Shown: positions 1-5,655 of the stretch, one piece after another
Layout of the letters: every line of letters begins with the position of its first letter
Numbering within the stretch: the first letter of the stretch is position 1
Assembly: GCA_903954205.1 (NCBI GenBank)
Contig: CAJBMR010000519.1
Span: 1 to 11,805, forward strand
Direction: 5' to 3'
DNA from: an uncultured bacterium
GTDB lineage: Bacteria; Actinomycetota; Actinomycetes; S36-B12
DNA length: 11,805 nt
Translations under genes and position numbers: made by a program
The notes under the pieces: generated by a model
The model's input: only the letters and a program-made list of their open reading frames with translations
What the model was told of the DNA's origin: nothing
Database searches by the model: none

Positions 1-80
1 TCCGAACCCGGAAGCTAAGCCTCTCAGCGCCGATGGTCCTGCGCGGGTGACTGCGTGGGAGAGTAGGACGCCGCCGGACA
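1..80 (+). rRNA. rrf: 5S ribosomal RNA, 3' portion (5' end outside window)
   Basis: The first 80 bases match the 3' two-thirds of an actinobacterial 5S rRNA. The conserved CCGAACCCGGAAGCTAAGC block is at 2-20, CGCCGATGG at 28-36, and GGGAGAGTAGGACGCCGCC at 57-75. The final GCCGCCGGA would pair with the 5' end of the molecule, which lies outside the window. The mature 3' end is probably within 78-80, just before a T-run and the terminator hairpin. By the usual bacterial order, 16S and 23S genes should lie upstream, but this cannot be seen here. Confidence 0.95.
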
Positions 81-85
81 TTTTT

Positions 86-121
86 CGAAAAGGGTCGCAT
101 CTTCGGATGCGACCCTTTTCG
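86..121 (+). terminator. Intrinsic terminator of the rRNA operon
   Basis: A perfect 16-bp inverted repeat (arms 86-101 and 106-121) surrounds a TTCG loop. With its C-G closing pair this is the very stable cUUCGg tetraloop. The 3' arm contains a run of four T (116-119) and the 5' arm is preceded by five T (81-85), so the hairpin could also work on the opposite strand. It lies directly after the 5S rRNA, where an rRNA operon should end. Confidence 0.9.
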
Positions 122-243
122 CATGTGTATTCGCATGTGTTGTGGTCTGTGCCGGGCCTCGTGGCCGTTGTGACTGTCGCCCGCGATTGCGGGCCGTCAC
201 CCGCCCTGCAGCGCGGTAACCCTGATCGGCAAGGATGCAGCCC
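122..243. other. Spacer between rRNA terminator and TPR gene
   Basis: This 122-bp spacer holds no gene that I can support. It contains the second copy of a 12-bp near-perfect tandem repeat (118-129 and 130-141, core TTCGCATGTGT). A small GC hairpin has arms GCCCGC (179-184) and GCGGGC (189-194), with possible outer pairing of TGAC (171-174) to GTCA (197-200). It lacks a T-run, so it is not an obvious terminator. The promoter of the TPR gene should be here, but I find no convincing -35/-10 pair. Confidence 0.5.
231..235 (+). promoter_or_regulatory. Ribosome binding site for the TPR protein at 244
   Basis: AAGGA ends 8 bases before the ATG at 244. It overlaps the first base of an in-frame ATG at 235, which has no such site of its own at proper spacing. 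This favours the start at 244 over the one at 235. Confidence 0.55.
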
Positions 244-1242
244 ATGACGTCGTCATCAGGGCCACGCGACCGGAAGCCTCCGTCGAAGGGCAGGCCTCCG
301 GGAAAGGGTGGGCCGCCGTCGAAGGGTGGCGCTGCGACTAAGGGCAGACCCCCGTCCAAGAGCGGTCCGCCGTCGAAGGGTGGTGCTGCGTCGAAGGGCA
401 GGCCTCCGGGCAAGGGTGGACCCGCGTCACGGCCCAGGGATGGCGCCAGACCAGAACGGTCGGCGGAGCCTCGTCCCGACCGTCCTCGCGTGCCGCGCAT
501 CCCGGATGACATCACGGGTAAGGAGATCGACCGCCGAGTGGCGGCGGAGTTGCGGACCCTCCCGGAGGAGCTGGGACTCACCGTGGCACGCCTGCTCGTG
601 GCGGCGTCGCGCGCCCTCGACGCCGACGATGTCGATCTCGCACTGGCCTACGCAAACGAGGCGAAGCGGCTCGCGGGGCGTGTCTCGGTGGTGCGCGAGG
701 CGCTGGGGATCGCCGCCTACTCGGCCGGCGACTTCGCTACGGCTCTTGCAGAGCTGAGGGCCGTGCGGCGTATGACGGGGGATCAGGACTACGTGCCGGT
801 TATGGCCGACTGCGAGCGCGGGTTGGGGCGCCCTCGCAAGGCACTCGAGTTGTTGGATTCGGTGCCCGAAGGCGACCTCTCGGACGCCTCTCGGGTCGAG
901 GCCCGCATCGTGGCCGCGGGCGCGCGTCGCGATCTCGGTCAGCCCGAGGCCGCGCTTCTCCTGCTTCAGGTCCCGGCTCTGAGTTCGCGACGGACCGAGG
1001 ATTGGCTGCCCCGGTTGCGTTACGCCTACGCCGACACACTGGCTGAGCTCGGGCGTGGAGACGAGGCGCGCACATGGTTCGAGCGCGCAGCCCAGGCTGA
1101 CCCGGAGGGCATCACCGATGCTGAGGAGCGCCTGGCTGAGATGGACGGCATCGTCTTCGACGAAGCCTGGGGGGAAGACGAGGAGGATCAGCCTCCGACC
1201 GACGCCGCATCCCCCGATGTCGAGCCCGGCCCCTCCGCCTGA
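244..1242 (+). CDS. TPR-repeat protein with basic low-complexity N-terminal tail
   Basis: This 332-residue protein (335 if it starts at ATG 235) has two parts. Residues 10-63 or so are a disordered Lys/Pro/Gly/Ala tail built from hexapeptides such as GRPPGK, GGPPSK and GGAASK. The rest is a helical tetratricopeptide-like region: helix pairs such as DVDLALAYANEAKRL, DFATALAELRAVRRM, GRPRKALELL and GRGDEARTWFERAAQADP recur about every 34 residues. A short acidic C-terminus (EDEEDQ) follows. TPR domains bind proteins, and no enzyme motif is visible. The segment starting IPDDITGKEID and the phrase PVMADCERGLGRP match, from memory, a conserved actinobacterial protein found near tlyA and recN. The basic tail could contact nucleic acid or ribosomes, which is inference only. 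It converges with and overlaps the MBL gene. Confidence 0.9.
   Translation: MTSSSGPRDRKPPSKGRPPGKGGPPSKGGAATKGRPPSKSGPPSKGGAASKGRPPGKGGPASRPRDGARPERSAEPRPDRPRVPRIPDDITGKEIDRRVAAELRTLPEELGLTVARLLVAASRALDADDVDLALAYANEAKRLAGRVSVVREALGIAAYSAGDFATALAELRAVRRMTGDQDYVPVMADCERGLGRPRKALELLDSVPEGDLSDASRVEARIVAAGARRDLGQPEAALLLLQVPALSSRRTEDWLPRLRYAYADTLAELGRGDEARTWFERAAQADPEGITDAEERLAEMDGIVFDEAWGEDEEDQPPTDAASPDVEPGPSA
271..432 (+). repeat. Hexapeptide-coding tandem repeat (18-bp unit, 54-bp superunit)
   Basis: Within the TPR gene, the N-terminal tail is coded by about nine 18-bp units. They are best seen as a 54-bp superunit at 307-360 repeated at 361-414, flanked by partial copies at 271-306 and 415-432. 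Each superunit encodes three hexapeptides (GGPPSK-GGAATK-GRPPSK, then SGPPSK-GGAASK-GRPPGK). Copies differ at synonymous sites, so the array is not a perfect recent duplication, but slippage or recombination could change its length without breaking the frame. Confidence 0.75.
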
Positions 1243-2153
1243 TCCAGCCATCGGCTGATGCCAGCGACGTTGGCCGCGGTGGAAGACAGGAACTCCCAGG
1301 TCGCCTCGCGCTCCGCTCGCGTCTGCTCGCCCGCGAAGGTGATCGGTGTGCGCTCACGCACCATGGCCACGGCGTGGTCGAGGTCCATCTCGAGCGCCCG
1401 CGCCTCCCGCACCATCTCCACCCACTGGCGCAGGACGGATTCGGACCGATCGAGCGCCGACTCGACCGCCGACACCGGGCCGTAGTGCGCAAAGAGGAGT
1501 CGCTCCGGAGCGATCTGGCGCATGCGGTCCATCGATGCCAGGGCGAGATCGAGGTCGAAGTCCGGTGGCGGTGTCGCAGGGCGTAACTCATCGGCCTCGG
1601 GCACGTAGACCCCGGCGGCGTCCCCCGTATAGAGGTCACCGGTCTGGGGATCGAGCAGGCCCACATGGTGCGAGGCGTGCCCGGGTGCATGGAAGGCCTC
1701 CAGGCGGCGTCCGCCGCCGAGGTCGATCACACCCACGTCCCCTAGCGCCACGACGCGAGACGCATCGGTGGGCTTGAGGTCCCCGAAGAGTTCCTCCATG
1801 ACCGATCCGAAAACCCGGTGCGCACTGGCAACCAACTTGGTCGGATCCACCAGATGTCGGGCGCCTCGCTCGTGCACGACGACCTGGGCATGGGGGAACG
1901 CCTGGGCGATATCGCCCACGCCACCCGCATGGTCAAGGTGGATGTGTGTGACCACCACGGTGGCGAGATCTTCAGGTCCTATGCCAAGGGAGGCAAGCGA
2001 TGCGACGACCGTTGGCGCGGATAGCGCCGTCCCGGTCTCGACGAGGCAGGGGCGATCGGAGCGGATCAGGTAGCCCGCGGTGATTCCGGAATGGCCGCCC
2101 ATGAGGGTGTCGATTTCGAAGACGTCGCCGCCCAGGTCTGTCACACCGTCCAC
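1188..2153 (-). CDS. MBL-fold metallo-hydrolase
   Basis: This 321-residue metallo-beta-lactamase-fold hydrolase carries the family metal ligands. THIHLDH gives His70, His72, Asp74 and His75; APGHASH gives His158; YTGDA gives Asp178; AHYGP gives His223. These would bind two metal ions, usually zinc, and activate water for hydrolysis. The substrate cannot be read from the sequence; the C-terminal 90 residues are helical, as in glyoxalase-II-like and lactonase-like members. The GTG start at 2153 has a GAGGAG site 6 bases upstream. No signal peptide is seen, so it should be cytoplasmic. Its last 18 codons overlap the TPR gene tail on the other strand, leaving no room for a terminator between the two convergent genes. 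The N-terminus (VTDLGGDVFEID...GYLIRSDRPCLVETG) resembles a common actinobacterial MBL family. Confidence 0.93.
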   Translation of the reverse strand: MDGVTDLGGDVFEIDTLMGGHSGITAGYLIRSDRPCLVETGTALSAPTVVASLASLGIGPEDLATVVVTHIHLDHAGGVGDIAQAFPHAQVVVHERGARHLVDPTKLVASAHRVFGSVMEELFGDLKPTDASRVVALGDVGVIDLGGGRRLEAFHAPGHASHHVGLLDPQTGDLYTGDAAGVYVPEADELRPATPPPDFDLDLALASMDRMRQIAPERLLFAHYGPVSAVESALDRSESVLRQWVEMVREARALEMDLDHAVAMVRERTPITFAGEQTRAEREATWEFLSSTAANVAGISRWLDQAEGPGSTSGDAASVGG

Positions 2154-2271
2154 AGCGCACTCCTCGCCTCGTCATCCACACAGCGCCTGGCTGACTTCCC
2201 GCGCGGGCGCTCGAGTCGCATCGTAGGCCCGCGCCCGGACTGCCCGCCGGGTCCTATGACGAGGAGGAGCC
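2154..2271. promoter_or_regulatory. Divergent intergenic region between MBL and SSB-like genes
   Basis: This 118-bp gap must hold promoters for both directions. On the minus strand, TACGAT (2225-2220) fits the actinobacterial -10 pattern TANNNT, but no good -35 stands 17-18 bases before it. On the plus strand, TAGGCC at 2224-2229 is a partial match. A 10-bp palindrome CCCGCGCGGG lies at 2198-2207. The ribosome binding sites are clear: GAGGAG (2165-2160) for the MBL gene and AGGAGG (2262-2267) for the SSB-like gene. The promoter assignment is weak. Confidence 0.35.
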
Positions 2272-2625
2272 ATGTCCCCTGCACGTGAAGCCCAACTGTT
2301 GGAGGAAGCGACGTACAGCGAGGTCCGTCTGCGCGGGCGTCTCTCGGGGGTGACGAGCGTCGAGATGCCGAGCGGTGATGCGGCGGTGGTGTTCCGGATC
2401 GTGGTTGACCGGCCGGCCCGCCAGCGCGGTCTCTCCGGTCGCGTGCGGGTCGATGCCCTGGAATGTGTGGCGTGGTCCGCGGCTGCGCGCCGACGCCTGC
2501 TCGCTTGGCATGACGGGGATGTCGTCGAGGTCGAGGGCTGGCTCCAGCGCAGGTTCTGGAAGTCAGGAGCAGTGCCCGCATCGCGGACCGAGGTCGTGGC
2601 ACGCGACGTCCGCCGCGCGGCATAG
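2272..2625 (+). CDS. SSB-like OB-fold protein (single-stranded DNA-binding family)
   Basis: This 117-residue protein has the layout of a short single-strand DNA-binding OB fold. Beta strands occur at about 17-27 (EVRLRGRLSGV), 38-47 (AVVFRIVVDR) and 57-68 (GRVRVDALECVA). A helix with WSAAARRR at 68-75 comes next, then DGDVVEVEGWLQRRFW (81-96) and a last strand near 104-114. It lacks the acidic C-terminal tail with which true SSB recruits partners, so it is not the main replication SSB; the C-terminus is basic (RDVRRAA). Related short proteins are annotated as SSB in other actinobacteria beside recN and tlyA, and a repair role with RecN is plausible but inferred. The start is ATG with AGGAGG 4 bases upstream. 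It is the first gene of the long plus-strand run. Confidence 0.85.
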   Translation: MSPAREAQLLEEATYSEVRLRGRLSGVTSVEMPSGDAAVVFRIVVDRPARQRGLSGRVRVDALECVAWSAAARRRLLAWHDGDVVEVEGWLQRRFWKSGAVPASRTEVVARDVRRAA

Positions 2626-2653
2626 GCAGGGGTCGCCGTGGCACGATAGGCCG

Positions 2654-3106
2654 GTGACGGCGGAGGGAGTTCCCGGCGGAAGCGTCTACGACTGGTTCCG
2701 GCGGGCATCCGATCTCCTGTCGAGTGGTGACGCCGCGGCGAGCCTGGTCCTCATCGATCGTGTGCTGATGGAAGATCCGTCGTCACAGGCTGCGCGCGAG
2801 ATCCGGGCCCGCGCGCTCTTCGACTCCGCTCGGTATGCGGAGGCGGCCGAGGCCTTCACCGAGTGCCTCGAGACCGCGCCCGCGGACGACTACGCGCACT
2901 ATGGCGCGGGCATGAGCCTGTGGCGCCTTCAGGAATTCCCCCAGGCTCGTGACCACCTCGCCATGGCGAGCGTCATGCGGCCTGATCGCGAGGAGTACGC
3001 CAAAGCGCTCACCCAGGTGAAGGCCACGATCAAGGCCCGCCGCTCCGCGGGCCTACCGCTCTCCGGTCCTCTCGACGCAGAGCCGCTCGGTGGCGCCTCG
3101 TCGTGA
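2654..3106 (+). CDS. Small TPR-repeat protein
   Basis: This 150-residue protein consists mostly of TPR-like helix pairs. VYDWFRRASDLLSSGDAAAS starts the first (about residues 11-30), RALFDSARYAEAAEAFTECL gives a second, and GMSLWRLQEFPQARDHLAMA a third with the classic small/aromatic TPR pattern. The tail is basic (KATIKARR). It sits directly before the HAD phosphatase, as Rv1691 sits before Rv1692, so it is probably the counterpart of Rv1691. GTG at 2654 is chosen because an in-frame extension upstream would run into the SSB-like gene and because TPR homology begins just after it. The ribosome binding site is weak (only AGG at 2648-2650). Its TGA overlaps the GTG of the HAD gene (GTGA), so the two are probably coupled. 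No catalytic motif is seen. Confidence 0.85.
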   Translation: MTAEGVPGGSVYDWFRRASDLLSSGDAAASLVLIDRVLMEDPSSQAAREIRARALFDSARYAEAAEAFTECLETAPADDYAHYGAGMSLWRLQEFPQARDHLAMASVMRPDREEYAKALTQVKATIKARRSAGLPLSGPLDAEPLGGASS

Positions 3107-4170
3107 CCACCGAGACGGATTCTGCTGGCGTGGCATCGCCGTCGCTCGCCACGATGCACGATGTCGCCTTGCTCGACCTCGATGGAGTGGTCTACATCGG
3201 CGATCACGCCGTGCCCGGGGCCGCCGATGCCCTTGCGGCGGCGCGGCGCTCGGGGATGACCCTCGCCTTTGTCACCAACAACGCAGGCCGCCCTCCCGAG
3301 GAGGTTGCCGCGCACCTCGAGGAGTTGGGCATCCCGGCCGACGTCGAACAGGTCGTCACCTCAGCGCAGGCAGGCGCGGAGGTCCTGGCGCGGCACCTGC
3401 CCGCGGGGGCGGACGTCCTGGCGGTCGGCGGGCCGGGCGTTGCCCTCGCACTCGTTCGCGTCGGGCTGAACCCGGTGCGCGCACAGGGTGAGCAGCCAGG
3501 CGACGTGCGCGGCGTTCTCCAGGGATTCGGTCGCGACACGACCTGGGTGGACCTGGCTGCCGCGGCGCTCGCAGTGCAGGCCGGCGCCCTGTGGGTCGTG
3601 ACCAATCCCGATCGCACCTTCCCCATCCCCGGTGGCCGAGCCCCCGGCAATGGAAGCCTTGCGGCTGCCGTCGAAGCGGCTGCGGGTCAAGCGCCCTACG
3701 AGATCGCCGGAAAGCCGTACCCCGCGTTGATGCGCGCGTCCCTCGAGCGCACGCACGCGCGTCGTCCGATCGTGGTGGGCGATCGCCTCGACACGGACAT
3801 CGCCGGTGCTACCCAGGTGGGTGTGCCGTCCCTGCTCGTCCTGAGCGGGATCTGCGATGTCGTCGGCCTGCTGCAGGCCGGTCCCGGGGAGCGCCCCGAG
3901 TACGTCGGTGCAGACCTGGGCGCGCTGCTGGCTCGTCCTGCCTCGACGCAGACGGAGATGGGCGGGCCCCGGCCCGATGGCGGGGGCTGGGCCTTGGGTC
4001 CCGCGCGGGCAGATGTCCGCGACGGGGCCATCGAGGTCCGCATCGCCGGAGGGGACTGGCTGGCTGGGTTGCAGTGCTGCTGCGCTGCCGCGTGGCACTC
4101 GCCGGCCGGGACCTCGGTCAGCGCTGCGGCTGCAGCCGTCGACACGGCACGGCGTAGCGTGGGGGCATGA
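3103..4170 (+). CDS. HAD-IIA phosphatase, likely glycerol-3-phosphate phosphatase (Rv1692-like)
   Basis: This 355-residue protein is a haloacid-dehalogenase phosphatase of subfamily IIA (NagD/phosphoglycolate phosphatase type). Motif I is DLDGVVY, with nucleophile Asp25 and acid/base Asp27. Motif II is VTNN (Thr58), Lys204 is in GKP, and the Mg-binding GDRLDTDI is at 226-233. A C2-type cap lies between motifs II and III. Its M. tuberculosis counterpart by position and length, Rv1692, is reported to dephosphorylate glycerol 3-phosphate in lipid recycling; the same substrate here is inferred. After the HAD core a roughly 70-residue extension (from about 285) has a Trp/Gly-rich piece and GLQCCCAAAW (three Cys, 325-327), absent from plain NagD proteins. 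GTG 3103 overlaps the previous stop by 4 bases, and its own TGA overlaps the next ATG. Confidence 0.92.
   Translation: MTTETDSAGVASPSLATMHDVALLDLDGVVYIGDHAVPGAADALAAARRSGMTLAFVTNNAGRPPEEVAAHLEELGIPADVEQVVTSAQAGAEVLARHLPAGADVLAVGGPGVALALVRVGLNPVRAQGEQPGDVRGVLQGFGRDTTWVDLAAAALAVQAGALWVVTNPDRTFPIPGGRAPGNGSLAAAVEAAAGQAPYEIAGKPYPALMRASLERTHARRPIVVGDRLDTDIAGATQVGVPSLLVLSGICDVVGLLQAGPGERPEYVGADLGALLARPASTQTEMGGPRPDGGGWALGPARADVRDGAIEVRIAGGDWLAGLQCCCAAAWHSPAGTSVSAAAAAVDTARRSVGA
4155..4160 (+). promoter_or_regulatory. -10 element for leaderless transcription of the phasin-like gene
   Basis: TAGCGT matches the actinobacterial -10 pattern TANNNT and ends 6 bases before the ATG at 4167. Transcription would then start at or next to the ATG itself, giving a leaderless mRNA. 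It lies inside the last codons of the HAD gene, so it would be an internal promoter of the run. No clear -35 is seen. The GGGGG just before the ATG could also act as a weak ribosome binding site on the longer transcript. Confidence 0.5.
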
Positions 4171-4634
4171 GCGACACCCCTGAGAGCAACCCGTCGGGCG
4201 CTGATCCCCTGGAGAGCGTGCGCCCCTATCTCGCGATGGCGTCGGGCATCCTGGGGATCTCTGCGGCCAAGGCCGCCGAGCTCGCGCAGGGCCTGTGGAC
4301 CCAGGGCGGCGACGCCGTCGGCGATGTGGTCGACCAAGGTGTGCAGGCGGCCACGGCCACGGGGGAGCAGGTCGCAGCACTGCTCTCGCCGGAGCAGGTG
4401 CGCGTGCTGGTCCGCGAGGAAGTGGATCGCGTCGTACGCCGACTCGGTTTCGCGCGCGAGGACGAATTGTCGAGTCTGCGGCGCGAGGTCGGACGACTCG
4501 AGCAGCAGGTGGGAGCTCTGCGCGCAGAGCTGGACGAGGGCCTGGCGAAGCAGGGCAAGAAGCACGGGCATGACAAGCCCAAGGACAAGGCCAAGGGCAA
4601 GAAGCACCGCGACGACGAGGGGGGCCGGTCATGA
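4167..4634 (+). CDS. Phasin-like coiled-coil protein with Lys-rich tail
   Basis: This 155-residue protein has no recognisable catalytic motif. Residues 15-75 form predicted amphipathic helices rich in Ala, Gly and Val (LGISAAKAAELAQGL). Residues 78-95 include VREEVDRVVRRLGFA, and 97-127 form a coiled coil with heptad-spaced Leu/Val (ELSSLRREVGRLEQQVGAL). A basic Lys/Asp/His tail follows (129-150, KDKAKGKKH). This plan, a helical body then REEVDRVVRRLGF and a coiled coil, is seen in actinobacterial proteins labelled as regulators of polyhydroxyalkanoate synthesis (phasin family). No PHA synthase gene is nearby, so that label should be taken as fold only. It overlaps the HAD stop and the next gene by 4 bases each (ATGA). 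Confidence 0.85.
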   Translation: MSDTPESNPSGADPLESVRPYLAMASGILGISAAKAAELAQGLWTQGGDAVGDVVDQGVQAATATGEQVAALLSPEQVRVLVREEVDRVVRRLGFAREDELSSLRREVGRLEQQVGALRAELDEGLAKQGKKHGHDKPKDKAKGKKHRDDEGGRS

Positions 4635-4858
4635 CGCAGCCATTCGGGCAGCCACTCGGAGCGGGGGAGCAGCAGGGACTGCCCATTGCCGTCCCCGTGC
4701 TGCCTACGGGCGACACGCGCGTCGATGCGGCCCTCGAGCGGCTCCAGGAGTTGGACCAGGTGCCGATCGAGGAGCACGCAGAGGTCTTTGGCGATATCCA
4801 TGCCCGCTTAACGTCGGCGCTCGGTGACGCCGGGCCCGGCGACGGAGTCGGCTCCTGA
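4631..4858 (+). CDS. Small conserved actinobacterial protein upstream of TlyA
   Basis: This 75-residue protein has a flexible Gln/Gly/Pro start, a short predicted helix ARVDAALERLQELDQ-type at about 31-43, then PIEEHAEVFGDIHARLTSAL (45-64) as a second amphipathic helix, and a Gly/Asp tail. From memory, short proteins with the pattern L..L..VP..EH..VF..VH..L occupy this place before tlyA in other actinobacteria; I know no function for them. It has no signal peptide or membrane segment. It starts by ATGA overlap with the phasin-like gene and ends by CTGA overlap with the proposed tlyA start, so its translation is probably tied to both. Two short amphipathic helices suggest a partner-binding protein, which is inference. 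Confidence 0.8.
   Translation: MTQPFGQPLGAGEQQGLPIAVPVLPTGDTRVDAALERLQELDQVPIEEHAEVFGDIHARLTSALGDAGPGDGVGS
4844..4847 (+). promoter_or_regulatory. Ribosome binding site supporting the CTG start of tlyA
   Basis: GGAG lies 7 bases before the CTG at 4855, inside the end of the 75-residue gene. No ATG, GTG or TTG occurs in the tlyA frame between the in-frame stop at 4825-4827 and GTG 4885, so this site helps to decide for CTG 4855. Confidence 0.55.
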
Positions 4859-5655
4859 CCCGACGCCGCCTCGACGCGGAACTGGTGCGCCGTGGCCTTG
4901 CGCGGTCGCGCGAACAGGCCCGCGATTTGGTGACGTCCGGTCGCGTGCGCGTGGGCGGCCAGGTCGCGGCCAAGCCTGCGACCATGGTCGATGACGCTGC
5001 TGCCGTCCTCGTCGAGGACGATGCCGACGATCCCGGCTACGCCTCGCGCGGCGGGTGGAAACTGGACGGAGCCCTGGATCGACTCGGTGGACCTCCGATC
5101 GACGGGCGCCTCTGCCTCGACGCGGGAGCGTCGACAGGCGGATTCACCGATGTCCTGCTCCGCCGCGGCGCTCGAGCCGTGACCTGTGTCGATGTCGGCT
5201 ACGGCCTACTCGACTGGCGTCTGCGCACCGATGAGCGCGTCACCGTGCGGGACCGCACTAACGTCCGCCTGCTCCAGGCTTCAGACTTGCCGTACTCACC
5301 CGACGTCATCGTGGCCGATCTCTCCTTCATCTCCCTTCAGCTCGTGCTCCCCGCCCTCGTCGCCTGCGCCGCGGAGGGGGCCGACCTGGTCCCGATGGTC
5401 AAGCCCCAGTTCGAGGTGGGCCGTGAGGCGGTGGGGGCCGGAGGGGTTGTGCGCGACCCGCAGCAGCGAGCCGACGCCGTCCGTAGGATCGCGGCAGCGG
5501 CGTACGACCTGGGCTGGGGTATGCGAGGGGTGGCGGCAAGTCCCCTTCCCGGGCCCAGTGGCAACGTGGAGTTCTTCCTGTGGCTCCGTCGTGACGCCGG
5601 GGCACCCGACCCGGACCGGATCGGGCAGGTAGTGGAGGCAGGGCATGACGGCTGA
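4855..5655 (+). CDS. tlyA: TlyA, 16S/23S rRNA 2'-O-methyltransferase, probable CTG start
   Basis: TlyA methylates ribose 2'-OH groups of cytidines in 23S rRNA and, in the longer TlyA type, 16S rRNA; in M. tuberculosis its loss gives capreomycin resistance. Here an N-terminal S4 RNA-binding domain (residues 1-60: ELVRRGLARSREQARDLV, GRVRVGGQVA) precedes a Rossmann methyltransferase domain with the SAM loop LDAGASTGGF (about 88-97) and VADLSFIS. The catalytic K-D-K-E set is Lys69 (GGWKL), Asp155, Lys183 (MVKPQF) and Glu239 (GNVEFF), nearly the numbering of the M. tuberculosis enzyme. CTG 4855 gives 266 residues (M. tuberculosis 268) and restores the family N-terminus TRRRLDAELVRRG. The next usual start, GTG 4885, would remove ten conserved residues. 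CTG also creates the same 4-base NTGA overlap seen at neighbouring junctions. It overlaps nadK by 11 bases. Confidence 0.93.
   Translation: MTRRRLDAELVRRGLARSREQARDLVTSGRVRVGGQVAAKPATMVDDAAAVLVEDDADDPGYASRGGWKLDGALDRLGGPPIDGRLCLDAGASTGGFTDVLLRRGARAVTCVDVGYGLLDWRLRTDERVTVRDRTNVRLLQASDLPYSPDVIVADLSFISLQLVLPALVACAAEGADLVPMVKPQFEVGREAVGAGGVVRDPQQRADAVRRIAAAAYDLGWGMRGVAASPLPGPSGNVEFFLWLRRDAGAPDPDRIGQVVEAGHDG

Noticed and set aside
168..223. TTGTGA and TAACCCT as promoter of the first TPR gene
   Set aside because: The elements are about 43 bases apart, far more than the 16-19 of a working -35/-10 pair.
271..432. Possible CRISPR array
   Set aside because: The repeats are contiguous 18-bp units inside a coding frame, without unique spacers.
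427..1251. 274-codon open frame on the minus strand
   Set aside because: It is antisense to the TPR gene, lacks recognisable motifs, and would overlap the MBL gene end. It is best explained as a shadow frame.
2647..2652. TAGGCC as a leaderless -10 for the small TPR gene
   Set aside because: It does not fit TANNNT and is only 1 base before the GTG, too close for transcription to start at that codon.
3361..4716. 451-codon open frame on the minus strand
   Set aside because: It is antisense to the HAD and phasin-like genes and has the Arg/Pro/Ala composition of a GC-rich shadow frame, with no domain-like segment.
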